64,000 nt of DNA from Erinaceus europaeus (GCF_950295315.1 NC_080170.1:96686477-96750476), one strand, 5' to 3'; counted from the stretch's first letter, positions 1 to 10,877 are shown. Program-made: numbers and translations. Notes: generated from the letters alone by a model not told the origin.

Positions 1-190
1 ACATAGCTAGTAAAGTGCAGGTGTTATCATGCACGAAGACCTTTTTTCAAACTTTCATCCTCACCTTTAAGAGTGGTGGAGATGTGCTGCGGGTGTCTCT
101 CTCTTCCTCTCTCTCTATTTGTCTGTATTGGTGGTGGGGGAAGTAAAATAAAGGCCACCAAGAGTGGTGAAGTCATTGTGCAAAACAAAC
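1..190 (+). repeat. Old tRNA-derived SINE, 5' end outside window
   Basis: Diverged SINE entering from the left edge. The head 'GTGCAGGTGTTATCATGCA' is followed by a C/T-rich body and the tail motif 'GGCCACCAAGAGTGGTGAAG', equivalent to the tail of the long SINE form at 45.0 kb. Confidence 0.6.
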
Positions 191-204
191 ACATTTAAGA
201 GCAA

Positions 205-400
205 GGCCTAGAAAGAGCGCTCACTTAATTAATGTGCATGATTCTTCATGCATCAAACCCAATTTGCAGTTTAGCTCTCACTGTGAGGAAGGTAGGTGCT
301 TTGATATTTTTCCCTCTCTCCCTCTATCTCTGAAAAAAAGAAAGAAAGAAAGAAAAAAAGAAATGAAGGAAGGGAGAAAGAAAGAAACCTCAGCAGTGAC
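205..400 (+). repeat. Old SINE with purine-rich tail
   Basis: Weak SINE head (GTGCATGATTCTTCATGCATC), a CCCTCTCTCCCTCTATCTCT body, then an (AAAG)n-like tail at about 331-400. Its 61-codon open frame is low-complexity and not a gene. Confidence 0.5.
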
Positions 401-1322
401 AAAAAATAAAATTCAGTAGCACTTACTTGTCTTTTCATTCACTTAGACCTGTACCCTCCCTAAGTGCTTATTTCATTTGATTTAATAACTATCCATTCTA
501 TAAAATTCCTCTTCAAAGATAAACAAAAAAAAATAAATCACAAACTAAAATACATAGAAATAATCTGAGAGCAATACCACATTGTTACTAAGAAATGTCT
601 CTACTGGGATCATTACTTTGGGAGTAGGAGGGAAATAAAAGCAAACACTTATTTCATTGAGTCCCCAACATTACATGTTTCCTGTGCGGGATAACTGCTT
701 CCTAACAAGTAATAGTTAATGTTAAATATTTGGATTGCCTTTCACTTTGTATATTGTTTTCCCCTGAGTACCTCAGGCTTATTAGTATCATGTACTAACA
801 TGAATGTAAAAGAATGAAATTCATTCTATTTCATGGTAGAACTATAAGTACAGTGAAATTTATCTGTAAAGATTGTGATATGAGTCATTCTTGAAAAAAT
901 CAATTTCCAACTTCTACCTACAAGACATAAAGGAAAGCTCATACTGTACTCAGAAATAAATACTTTAAGAAAGTGCTTTAATAGACAGAGGACTATCATT
1001 GACCAAGAAGAGAAAAGAAGAAAAGAAAACCCTCAAATTTCTACCAGAGTCAAGAAAGAAAAGATGAATCCAGCCTAAAAAAGCAAGGACTCAGGAAGTC
1101 ATCTCAGGGCAAAGGTGCTATTTAAACCGCTTAGATTTTACAAGGTGCTCTTCGGTATACTTAGGGATATATATTCAGTCCAGGGGAAGGGAGGTGTTAA
1201 AAAATAGAAATGCATTAAAATATAAAGGGAGAGTTTTGTGAATTCTACAGAGAATAATGAGGAAAATATGTTTCAGTTCTATTCATCTTTTTTCTATCCC
1301 TAGTTTGGACTCTTCTAAATTA
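401..1322. other. Unique AT-rich DNA
   Basis: No repeat family or coding signal recognised. A purine-rich patch (about 1005-1035) is the only compositional feature. Confidence 0.5.
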
Positions 1323-1885
1323 TCTTTTTTTTTAATTTTTTATTTATAAAAAGGAAACATTGACTAAGCCATAGGATAAGAGGGGTACAACTTCACACAG
1401 TTCCCACCACCAGATCTCCGTATCCCATCCCCTCCCCTGATAGCTTTCCCATTCTTTATCCCTCTGGGAGTATGGACCCAAGGTCATTGTGGGATGCAGA
1501 AGGTTGAAGGTCTGGCTTCTGTAATTGCTTCCCCGCTGAACATGGGCATTGAGGGGTCGATCCATACTCCCAGCCTGTCTCTCTCTTTCCCTAGTGGGGA
1601 AGGGCTCTGGGGAAGCAGAGCTCCAAAACACAGTGGGGTTGTCTGTCCAGGGAAATCTGATTGGCATCATGCTTGCATCTGGAACCTGGTGGTTGAAAAG
1701 AGAGTTAACATACAAAGCCAAACAAATTGTTAACCAGTCATGGACCTAAAGGCTGGAATAATGCAGATGAAGAGTTGGGGAGCCCTCCATTTTGTAGATA
1801 GCTAGTAGACATATTTTAGTTATATTCCAAAGGGCCTGTGGCTATACTAGTGTTTTGTTTTGTTTTTGCCTGAGCCTGAATTAAA
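1323..1885 (-). mobile_element. L1 3' UTR fragment, antisense
   Basis: Starts with a T-run and 'TTTATTTATAAAAAGGAAAC' (the element's A-rich 3' end on the minus strand) and runs through the conserved blocks 'CCCTGATAGCTTTCCC', 'CTTCTGTAATTGCTTC' and 'GAGTTAACATACAAAGCC'. The region beyond about 1760 resembles the older 3' UTR variant at 27.2 kb. The 125- and 79-codon frames here are chance frames. Confidence 0.8.
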
Positions 1886-4224
1886 TTACCTTCTTTACCT
1901 ATGAAAAAAATAACTGGAGTTGTCACTACTTGTCCTATTTTTTAAGAGACTTACAAAACAAAGCCCTTCTTTTAATGTAGCAAACATTTAATAAATGGGC
2001 AATTTCTTATAGATGGGCAATTCATTTTGTTTAAGAGCATATGAAATGCTTCTTCCACTCAAATTAAGTAATTTGCCTTTCATAAAATAAAAGTGATAAT
2101 ATAAAACTGAAATCAGGTATTAATCCTGATTGTCTATGGAGAAATTACTTATATGCCTCAAATATGAACTTTAAACAAAGAGAACCTTAGAGAAAGAGTA
2201 TGGGAGTTGAGAGTGAAGGCTGAAAAACCAAAGGCTTATGTTTAAATGTTAATCCTACTTAAGTTGATTCAGAGACATGCAGATACTAGCACAGACATTA
2301 TGTTATTGTGGAGAAAAGTCAGTAAACTAGCGCCAATTGTTTACCGTACCTGCTCAGCAGACAGCAGTGTCAAAAATACTATTATGATCAAAACAAACTA
2401 TCTGAGTCATTATCATTTTCAACTGGACAGGGTAAGATGTCAACTGCAGAGGTTGTCGAGTTCTTTCAAGATCCATTCAGTATGATTTCCAGCATTTAAC
2501 AATCTTATCACAGACTCCTGCCTTACAGTGAACCTGAACAAGGCATCATTCCCTGCAGAATTGTCAGAGCTACATTTCCACTAGCCTCAGCAATCATGCT
2601 CCAGATCCGAGATTGCTATCTTCAAATCTTAAGCAGCAGCAATGCAACATTTTAGTACTAATATTTGAAAACCCAGCTTCATATTTATAATTTTTCAGAT
2701 ATTTAGTTTTTTTTAGATCTTTATCCAAATAACATTTTGAGTATAATCTCTGTTACTACAGCTACAGTCTCATCACAGTATTTCAATTCATTGTTCCTTA
2801 TGATTTTGTCTAGATTACTCTCAGCCATGATTGTCCTCTGCACTGGCTTCAAATACACGTATTCTTGTTTTCTTGGACTCTCGTCTATGTTTGCTGAAAT
2901 TATATATTTTGGCTCACAGTTTTTTCCTATATGGCATGATTAATTTAATTATTTTTAAAAAAGGAAGAAGAAGAAGACTATAAACTCGTTTGTAAGGATT
3001 CCATCATCCTGAGTTCTTTCAATTTCTCTGCAAAATCAAAACTAGATTGGTTATTTCTATTCAACCTCACCCACACCTGTACACTTACTGGGATAAAGAT
3101 TTTCTAATTACCTTTTCCTAACAGTCTTTGTATTACAGTGTTGCCTAGCTCCACAATTAATGATTCATTAACTATATAAAATCATATATGTTAAGCAACT
3201 AGCTATGTCTAGACTAAACAGATGTCACTATCAAATAGTAACCGGCTACCTTCCAGCTTTAATTCTGATAGGCAGAATATTGACCAATATTTTTTTCTTT
3301 CCCCTACAGAGCATTAAAATATATGTCAAAAATATGTGACACAAATCATGTAGGAACATGTAACTCTCATTATAGGTAGCACACTACACTCAAAGGAAAA
3401 TTCTAACCATTTACATAACTAAAGCATCTGTCTATAGCACTTTTAGAATGTGAATGCAACTTCCATGTTTTCTTTTGCTATGCAAAAGTTTCAGGAAAAA
3501 ATTTCTATATTTACCATTAACATTAGACATTTCTGGAGATTGAATATAATGTTTATATTTGATATATTTTTGTTTTAAATGAAAACTAAAGTTTATAGCT
3601 TTAATTTCTAAAATCAAAAGTAGAAATCTTTGCACCTTTAATAGCTCAGTGTTCTACACTGATAATAATAAGATCGTTGAATATTTATGCTAGTAGCAGT
3701 AGTCTATTTTCCCTCCAAATCAGCTTTACAACAAAAAGAGTATTACTGGAGATAGAAAAAAACTAATTTCTACTCTGATCTAGTCTCAACCTTCATGTAA
3801 AGAACACAGAAATGACTTAATATCACCACAAGAGAATTCTCACCTTATCTCTCATGGGAATAGATAAATGTCAATGGTTCTCATCTCTAAAATGTATTAC
3901 TTTTGTCACCTGTCATTAAACAACAGTAAAATGCTTATTGATGTGGTATGATAGAAGAAAATGGTTAAGTTAGGGAAAATATTAGCAAATTGGAAATTCC
4001 CAACATATTGCAATGTTTAAATGTCTTACCAGGGACTTATCTGAAATTCACATTATTAAGATATGCCTTTATATTCTTGTTTTCAATTCATCCCCTGTTG
4101 ACCAATTGACATTTCTCAGTTATTGAAAGGTTTTATTCCTGCTCTTATTCAAAGCACAAGAAAAAAAATAGCAGTTCACCACATCTTGCCTTTTCTAGGT
4201 TGTCAGTCTTTTTTAGAGAACTGA
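1886..4224. other. Unique DNA, no gene seen
   Basis: A 2.3-kb stretch without recognisable repeats. The 79-, 68- and 67-codon frames have no familiar motif and lack convincing coding bias. Confidence 0.5.
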
Positions 4225-4474
4225 TTTCTACTTGCTAACTTTATTTATTTATTTATTTTTCTTTTAAACTTTTATTATTTATTTTTATTATTAGATAGAG
4301 ACAGAGAGAAGTTGAGAGGGGAGGGGGCAGGATAGGGAAAGAGATAGACACTTGCAACCCTGCGTCACCACTCATGAAGCTTTCCCCCTAAAAGTGGAGA
4401 CCAGGGGCTTGAACTCCGGCCCTTGTGCACTATAATATGTGCTTTTAACCAGGTGTGCCACCACCTGGCCCCTC
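4225..4474 (-). repeat. SINE, type B
   Basis: On the minus strand the head reads GGGGCCAGGTGGTGGCACACCTGG. The plus strand carries 'CACTCATGAAGCTTTCCCCC' and a TTTATTATT tail. Confidence 0.75.
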
Positions 4475-4632
4475 TTTTCTATTTTGAAAGAATCTATTTA
4501 GTCATGAAACAGATAGGAGAGAGAGAAAGAACCAGATATCACTCTGGTATGTGTGCTGCCGGGGATTGAACTTGGGACCTCATGGTTGAGAATCCAGTGC
4601 TTTATCCACTATACCACTTCGCTGACCACACA
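4475..4632 (-). repeat. SINE, type C (GTGGTATAGTGGATAAAGCA head)
   Basis: The minus strand has a tRNA-like head followed by AAGTTCAATCCCCGGCAGCA (B-box-like) and ACCAGAGTGATATCTGG. This is a third SINE family, distinct from types A and B, and abuts the type B copy. Confidence 0.65.
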
Positions 4633-4822
4633 CTTGCTAACTTTCTATCTAAATGTCATGTGAATTTATGTCTACATAGCAAGACATATGAAGTTTATAT
4701 TTAGTAGGATAAATAACTGAATGCTTGTATCTGACTTCTAAGTACATGAAGTTAGGAATATTATATTGTTACTTTTACCAAAGTTCTAATTTCTTTGTTC
4801 TTGTAAGAATCTTCCCTATCTT

Positions 4823-6252
4823 CAGTCACGTATTTCTCCTCTTACAGAGAAATTCCTATCACCCGCCCAAGCTGGTTTCCGCCCAGGAAGATCTACCTGC
4901 GAACAAGCCCTGGCCCTCTCAACTTACATTGAAAATGCATTCCAGAAGAATTTAAAGACGGGTGCTGTCTTTGTTGATCTCACAGCAGCCTATGACACGG
5001 TCTGGCACCGTGGTCTCTTAGTCAAGATCTCAAGATGCCTGCCTCCATGGGTGGCCAGCACTATATCGTTTCTCCTCCAAAACAGAAGATTCCGGGTGCG
5101 TCTGGGTGACAAGTCTAGCAGATGGAGACTTGTCTCAAGTGGCCTCCCCCAGGGCTCTGTTCTGACTCCTACGCTATTTAATATTTACATCAATGATCTC
5201 CCAGAAACTTCTTCAAGGAAGTTCATCTACGCCAATGACATCTGCTGTGCACCTCAGGCATCCAAGTTCGACATCCTCAAGGAAACACTCACGAAAGACA
5301 TGTCTCTGATATCTGATTACTGTAAAAAATGGCGACTAATCCCTAGCACTGCAAAACGGTATCATCTGTTTTCCATCTACACCATGCCTCGGCCTCGCAT
5401 GAGCTTAATGTGCAGCTTGGCAATACGAGAATCCAGCATGAAGCCCAGCCAGTCTATCTTGGCGTTACTCTCGATCGCACTCTGTCATTTCACAAATATC
5501 TCATAAAAACTGCAGCAAAGGTGGGCGCAAGGAATCACATCATTGCAAGACTGGCCAGCTCCTCATGGGGCGCGAGCGCTTCCACACTACGATCATCATC
5601 TCTGGCATTATGCTATTCCACTGCAGAATACTGTGCCCCAGTATGGTTCTGTAGCCACCATGTCCACTTGGTCTATTTCAAATTATATTCCTCCATGAGG
5701 ATAATTTCTGGAACCATCTGTTCCACCCCGGTTCCATGGCTGCCAGTTCTTAGCAACATCGCCCCGCCAGATATTCGTCGGGATGCGACATCATCTAAGT
5801 TCATTTCCCACGTCTACACTCGACCGGACCTGCCAATATACGCGGATATCTTCACCCACCCTGTCCAACGCTTGACGTCTCGTCACCCAATCTGGTCCCC
5901 TACGCCTACACTGAACTTCTCTGTTCCAGACTCTTGGAAACAGAGTTGGCAGTCAGCTGAGATAAAGAACAAACACCTCATCACAGACCCCTGCAAGCAT
6001 CAACCCGGCTTTGACCTAGCGCGTTATGATTGGGCCCTCCTCAATCGCTATCGAACAAGCCATGGCCGGTGTGCCGCTATGTTCCATCGCTGGGGAGCCA
6101 GAGATGACCCGAACTGCCCCTGCGGCTACAGACAGACTATGACCCACATAGTCAACGACTGCCACCTCTCCAGATTCAAAGGAGGTCTCGAAACTTTACA
6201 TCAGGCTCAACCTGACGCTGTTGACTGGCTACGGAAGAAGGGCAAATGCTAG
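4823..6252 (+). pseudogene. Non-LTR reverse transcriptase ORF, C-terminal part, one frameshift
   Basis: This would encode the polymerase that copies element RNA at a nicked target. Two frames join: frame A is open from 4790 to about 5355, frame B from about 5353 to 6252. In frame A I read AGFRPGRST (about 4871-4897), the FVDLTAAYDTVWHRG catalytic block (4970-5014; Asp codon 4976-4978), GLPQGSVL (5141-5164), LFNIYINDLP, and FIYANDIC (5222-5245). In frame B come the YLGV motif (about 5454), SSWGAS, CYSTAEYCAPVW (thumb region), LNRYRTSHGRC, and a C-x-C-x7-H-x4-C zinc cluster (Cys 6115 and 6121, His 6145, Cys 6160). A one-base loss in the A-run 5353-5356 explains the frame change. The active-site YADD is YAND (Asn codon 5234-5236), so the copy is inactive. 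Confidence 0.85.
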
Positions 6253-6262
6253 AAGAAGAAAG
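4823..6262 (+). mobile_element. 5'-truncated non-LTR retrotransposon, Jockey/CR1-like (not L1)
   Basis: Everything visible is the 3' two-thirds of a LINE second ORF with almost no 3' UTR: the stop at 6250-6252 is followed directly by a short (AAG)n-type tail (6252-6262), as in the Jockey/CR1 superfamily. Base composition differs sharply from the flanks: many CpGs (for example 5567-5600, 5770-5800, 5820-5850) in otherwise CpG-poor DNA. The endonuclease and N-terminal RT are missing, so this is a 5'-truncated copy. An 8-bp direct repeat TTCTAATT (4784-4791, 6280-6287) could be a target duplication but does not abut the tail. Mammalian L2 and CR1 are ancient and heavily decayed; this copy is not. 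Clade assignment is from motif memory only. Confidence 0.85.
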
Positions 6263-6984
6263 TAACCTCTAAAAATCTATTCTAATTATAGCACATTCAT
6301 TATATACACTGCCCAATACATTTGGTTTCATGGCTATTTAAATACTGCATGCTGACAAATCCAATGAAAGTTAAATGTGTTATTTTTTTTATTATCTAAC
6401 AGTAAGGAAACAAGTAACCACCATTACTATTTTGTTTATCATGAAAAATTGCATATTCTATGTACATAGTTATCACTTGTCAAGAAATAGGATTCTTATC
6501 ATAATAAATTTTTAACTTTTAACATATATGAGTAGGAATAAAATATTCAGTGGAAGTACATACCCGTACAATGTTTTACTATATTTATGCACTGTTCACA
6601 TCTTTCAGTAGCACCTAAGAAACTGAAATAACCTATCTGACCTCAGATCTTCATACATAATGCATGAAGAAGAATTCTTTAATCAGACTCAAAAGGATAA
6701 AACCAGAATTGATAGACTAGAAAGTTTCCCCAATACTTAGAAATAACCAAAAGTTTCTTACTTTTCTCCTACATCAGTTAATTTCTACTTGAAAGAAGTT
6801 GATGAAACTAGTAATTACATAGTGAAAAACAATCATGTAAAAGGTATTCTTCTTTATGATGTTAACTACTAGTTATGTCTCGTATGTTATTTTTAGTATG
6901 TATGTATGATCATTGCACTGACATTCCCACCAGATGGCAATGTTAAAGCTTATGTTGCCAGCTGATGAACTACAGATATGGATA
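6263..6984. other. Unique AT-rich DNA
   Basis: The downstream flank of the Jockey-like element shows no further coding similarity in any frame, which confirms that the element ends near 6262. Confidence 0.5.
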
Positions 6985-7180
6985 TATATAGGAGAAATGA
7001 TTGTTGAGCAAATGTGAGGTTATTTGTCAATAAAAATTTCCCAAGCAATGGTAAATAGCATAATGATTATACAAAGAAACTTCCATGCCTGAGGCCCCAA
7101 AGTCTCAGATTTAGTCATCATAAACCAGAGCTAAACAGTACTCTAGTAAAATACATACATACATACATACATACATAAAG
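6985..7180 (+). repeat. SINE, type C with (CATA)n tail
   Basis: The head 'AATAGCATAATGATTATACA' and body 'CCAGAGCTAAACAGTACTC' match the copy at 52.06 kb. The tail expanded to about seven CATA units (7151-7177). Confidence 0.65.
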
Positions 7181-7477
7181 AGTTTTTTTAAAAATTCCAT
7201 TACTCTATGATGAATTTCCATGTTTATATCACTCTTAAAATTAAATTTTGTAGTGCCTTCAAATTTTCATTTTTTTGAACTTTTTGAAAGCACTGTAAAT
7301 TGCTTAATGTAACATAAGACTTACCTACTGTCTTATAATACTTAATGAAAGCAAAGCACAGTAGCTAATTATATATTTTTACTAAGACTGCCAGGAGCAG
7401 AGAAACATGATAAGTTCCCCCTTGTGATTTGTATTAACAAACCTTGAATATTATTTAAAAGTGTAAAATAAGAAAAA

Positions 7478-7640
7478 GAAGATCCCCACCTGCAGGGTGA
7501 AAGCTTCATGGGTGGTGAAGCAGGGCTGCAGGTTTCTCTTTGTCTCTCCCACTCTCTGTTTCCCCCTTCCTGGAAATCTCTGGTTCTCTATCCAATAAAT
7601 AAATACAATAAAAAAATTAAAAGAGAAAAGAAAAAGAAGA
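7478..7640 (+). repeat. SINE, type B, 5'-truncated
   Basis: Begins at 'CCCCACCTGCAGGG' and lacks the tRNA-like head. It ends with 'CTATCCAATAAATAAATACA' and an A-rich tail. Confidence 0.8.
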
Positions 7641-7691
7641 CTACTAATTACAAAACAAAGGTGATGAAAAAAAAATTTAAGACAATCATAA

Positions 7692-7745
7692 GATTTTATT
7701 GTTGACTGTAAACCATTAATCCCCCAATAAAGAAATTTTAAAAAG
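7692..7745 (+). mobile_element. 54-bp L1 3'-end insertion with TSD
   Basis: Only the terminal motif 'ACCATTAATCCCCCAATAAA' plus an A-rich tail was inserted. A perfect 11-bp duplication GACAATCATAA flanks it (7681-7691 and 7746-7756). Confidence 0.75.
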
Positions 7746-7756
7746 GACAATCATAA

Positions 7757-8169
7757 TAAATCATTTCTTTACACCTTTAGCATTCTAGCAGCAGAATTTG
7801 AAACAAAAGTAGTCCAGCTGTTCTTTCTTTGTTGTTTTATGTTAAAGAAGTTTCTGATTCCAGACTTTCTGATACTTGTTATTAGAAATTCCACTGACTG
7901 ATTGATCCTTTGCATCTGTTTGCAAAATATATGTTGTCTTCCAGGTACACTCCTGTGTCTAATAATACTTTAAGGCCTGTTTTAAGACTTTGTTCCATTA
8001 CTACAAGAATCCTACTCCAGAGCAAAGTCTGGATATGTCAGAGATTTTTCTTAGTTCACAGGCTAAGAGAGTGGTGGTATTGCCGCCTGTGACTCTGATG
8101 TCTGGCTGTTGCCCTGAGGGTCTGGAGATTGTGAATGGGATAAATGGAATAACCTCAGTATCTTTTTTT
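7757..8169. other. Unique DNA
   Basis: Two overlapping 60-codon frames lie here (7910-8172). They read in different frames over the same bases and resemble nothing I know. Confidence 0.4.
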
Positions 8170-8335
8170 TGAACATTTAATTAACTAGTTATTTTTAATT
8201 TTTGCAACCACAATTATCACTGGGGTTCAGTGCCTGAACAATTGCACCATTCCCACCAGTATTATTTTCCTTTTTTTCTTGCCTTTGATAGAGCATGAAA
8301 GATAGAAAAGAAGAAAGAGAAAGGGGAGACACCTC
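8170..8335 (-). repeat. Old SINE, 3' half
   Basis: 'TATCACTGGGGTTCAGTGCCTG' then 'CACCATTCCCACCAG' is the reverse complement of the long SINE tail. The head is missing. Confidence 0.6.
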
Positions 8336-8424
8336 AATATCTTATGACATCAAGGAATGTATCTGATGTAATGATATTTGGATAATAACAGTTTTAAGCA
8401 CCCTCTCCTATACTTTGCTGTTTT

Positions 8425-8500
8425 CCACCTTAAAAATGTAATCTGATCTATGTGAAATATAACCACCTTAAAAATGTAATCTTATCTGTGTGATATATAA
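8425..8500. repeat. 38-bp direct tandem duplication
   Basis: Units 8425-8462 and 8463-8500 share CCACCTTAAAAATGTAATCT and differ at three positions. Confidence 0.8.
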
Positions 8501-9160
8501 CAAGTTGTTTTCCAAGTGTGTCTGTAAACTGAGGTTTGTTTACAAACCGTGTGTCATAAGTCAGTGGTAAAGTTACTTAGAAATCTAGAGTAAGCACTAT
8601 TGACTATTCAGCAAAGTTATTTGTCTACTGAAACTGAGTCAAACAAATGAGATTTGCATTTTCTATTTCTTTTTTCATTTCATTTTTATAGTAACTCAGT
8701 TTAAAATTTTACAGAAGTATTATTCCAGGATGAATTTAAAGAAAAAATGTAACTAGTCTTTTCTCACACATGATTTGAGAAACACGTGGTCATATCTTAC
8801 ACAAATATTTTTGGAATGATTCTATTTCTTTCTTCTATTCTTTCTTCATTCTATTTCTTTCTTCATTACATTCATTATTTCTTTCTTCATTACTGAAAGC
8901 AGAGGTTTTTTCTCCTGAATACTACAACCTCTGCTTTCTTTTGGTCTAATAACTTTAAAAAAGAAAACAGTGAAATTGTATTTTATGCTAAGTTCATAGT
9001 CAATAATTTTTATGTGAAGCTATCATTTTTTCATTTCCTGATAACTGAAAACCAAGTTGACTAGATCTTACAGGTGTGCTGAAGTCACATTCAATTAAAA
9101 TATGATAAACTGAAGATGTTACCTCTAGATGCATTTATTGAGCCTCTCTACTGAATGTTC
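8501..9160. other. AT-rich DNA with TTTCTTTCTTC-rich patch and a hairpin
   Basis: Polypyrimidine repeats of TTCTTTCTTCATT at 8820-8893 lead into a perfect 13-bp inverted repeat. Arms GAAAGCAGAGGTT 8895-8907 and AACCTCTGCTTTC 8926-8938 enclose an 18-base loop. Confidence 0.6.
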
Positions 9161-9242
9161 TGCTGGGTTGTTGGAAAAGTCATGCACATCTATAAATAGA
9201 AACTCATAGAAAAAATATCATGACTTTTCCAATAATCCAGCA
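9161..9242. mobile_element. Short palindromic element, mariner-like MITE candidate
   Basis: Arms 9161-9184 and 9219-9242 (24 bases each) are inverted repeats with two mismatches, both containing TTGGAAAAGTCATG. A 34-base AT-rich centre separates them. The arms resemble mariner-type terminal repeats and the size resembles the human MADE1 class. No TA duplication abuts the arms as drawn, so the family is uncertain. Confidence 0.55.
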
Positions 9243-9334
9243 ATCTTCAAAAGCCATTAAATAGTACACATGCATTAGTTAAGAGAAAAAAATTTTTCTG
9301 TAGACATAAGTCTGGGATAAATTCAAAGGAAAGA

Positions 9335-9445
9335 GAAATCAGTTTCTTCATCAGCATAACCAGACAATAATTTCTCCTTCACATTGAAGGTGAGTTAACA
9401 TACTTGACATTCAGTCCAGTGTTTAATACACAGTAGGTGCTTGTC
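9335..9445 (+). repeat. MIR-like relic
   Basis: 'CAGTTTCTTCATC' followed about 70 bases later by 'TACACAGTAGGTGCTTGTCA' matches the 3' half of an ancient mammalian MIR, heavily decayed. Confidence 0.4.
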
Positions 9446-9757
9446 ACATTTTTTGTTTTACTTTTATTTTAAAAAGGAACATAATCAAGGTACTTTTTCA
9501 AAGAATAAACAAGATTAATACAGGAAGGGAAAGTTATATATGCAAGATTTTACATTTGTAAAGGTGTTCCTTCTTGATGCCGTGAAAATGCATACAAGAA
9601 AACAATGGTGAACAAAACCTAGTATGAAGTATGAAGCTATATCTTCACAGCTGATTTTGGCTTACTGGATCTCTAACTTCTAATTTCTAATACTACATTT
9701 ACCTGTATGACCAACTATTTTATAAATTAGTGCAGATTTAGTATCACCCTGTTTTTT

Positions 9758-10026
9758 TAAAAAAATATTTATTCTCTTTTGTTGCCCTTGTTGTTTTATT
9801 GTTGTAATTATTGATGTCATCGTTGTTGGATAGGACAGAGAGAAACGGAGAGAGGAGGGGAAGACAGAGAAGGGGAGAGAAAGATAGACACCTGCAGACC
9901 TGCTTCACCACTTGTGAAGCAACTCCCCGGCAGGTGGGGAGCCGGGGACTCGAACTGGGATCCTTATGCCAGTCCTTGCACTTTGCACCACCTGCACTTA
10001 ACCCGTTGCACTATTGCCCAACTCCC
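9758..10026 (-). repeat. SINE, type A, with 14-bp TSD
   Basis: Nearly full-length. The minus-strand head is GGGAGTTGGGCAATAGTGCA. Flanked by a perfect duplication TCACCCTGTTTTTT (9744-9757, 10027-10040). Confidence 0.9.
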
Positions 10027-10040
10027 TCACCCTGTTTTTT

Positions 10041-10877
10041 GAAAAAATGTTTAACATGTGGCATAAAATAAGAGCAGGCAATGATTTTCACTCTCTTTGA
10101 ATAGAAGAGAGCTTTTTTCCCCAAAAAAATAAAACTACTGATGTAAATGACGACCCAAGTAACTTATTCAACTTGTTTCCTTCCAGTTAATTTAACCAAA
10201 GTGGAAACTATGAAATAGAACACAAATAGTAATCATTATTTCCTGTCTTTCAGTCTTGCTCCTGCCTTCTGTCTGCATGTCAGCAAAGTTCTAAGACTTT
10301 CTAAACTTTAATGTGTTTCCTTGTTTGGTAATATTAACTTGATTTCTCCCTTTCTGCTATTTAAGAAAACCAGATTCAGTAAATTAAAAAAATAGCTTAT
10401 AAAAGTTTCATTTTAAATGAATTTGGTAATTAAAAAAAACTCTAGTGTGATTTATTTCCATTTCTCCATTTTTTGTTTCATAGAAATCTTATCTTTGTCC
10501 CTGTGTTTATTTCCCACATGTAAGCTACCAATCAGGCATTTGATTCATAGAAGAAAACTTCTAAACACTCTCAGGAGTTTTCCCTACAAATAGATACTTG
10601 TAATTGGATCTTTTTACATTAGTAATAGTGATTCCAGATGGTTAATTCTAGAGGAGGCAAGAATTTCTGGCTTCAAAATGATGCGGCAACAGCAACTACC
10701 CAATTACCTCATGGGAGAACTGATTGAACTGATTGCTTTGAATTTAATTTCCTGATTGGTCAGGTATTGTTAGAAGACTTCTGGTGTTAGGCAGGTTATT
10801 TTTTTTTTATTATTTTTTTATTTTTTCCTTGGTGGTACAGGGAAAATTGTAACTGAAGCTCTTGCTGCTACACATAT
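10041..10877. other. Unique DNA ending in T-rich stretch
   Basis: No coding or repeat signal until about 10800. There a T-rich run with 'CTTGGTGGTACAGGG' may be a decayed repeat that served as target for the next L1. Confidence 0.4.

Noticed and set aside
1344..1721. 125-codon minus frame, and similar 145-162-codon minus frames at 15734, 18465, 22289, 10818 and 53928
   Set aside because: All lie in the same antisense L1 3' UTR block and share text only because the repeat is shared; they are non-coding.
2246..2485. 79-codon frame as a small protein
   Set aside because: No motif, no conserved context; one of several chance frames.
9335..9445. Regulatory element
   Set aside because: Better explained as a decayed MIR; no independent regulatory evidence.
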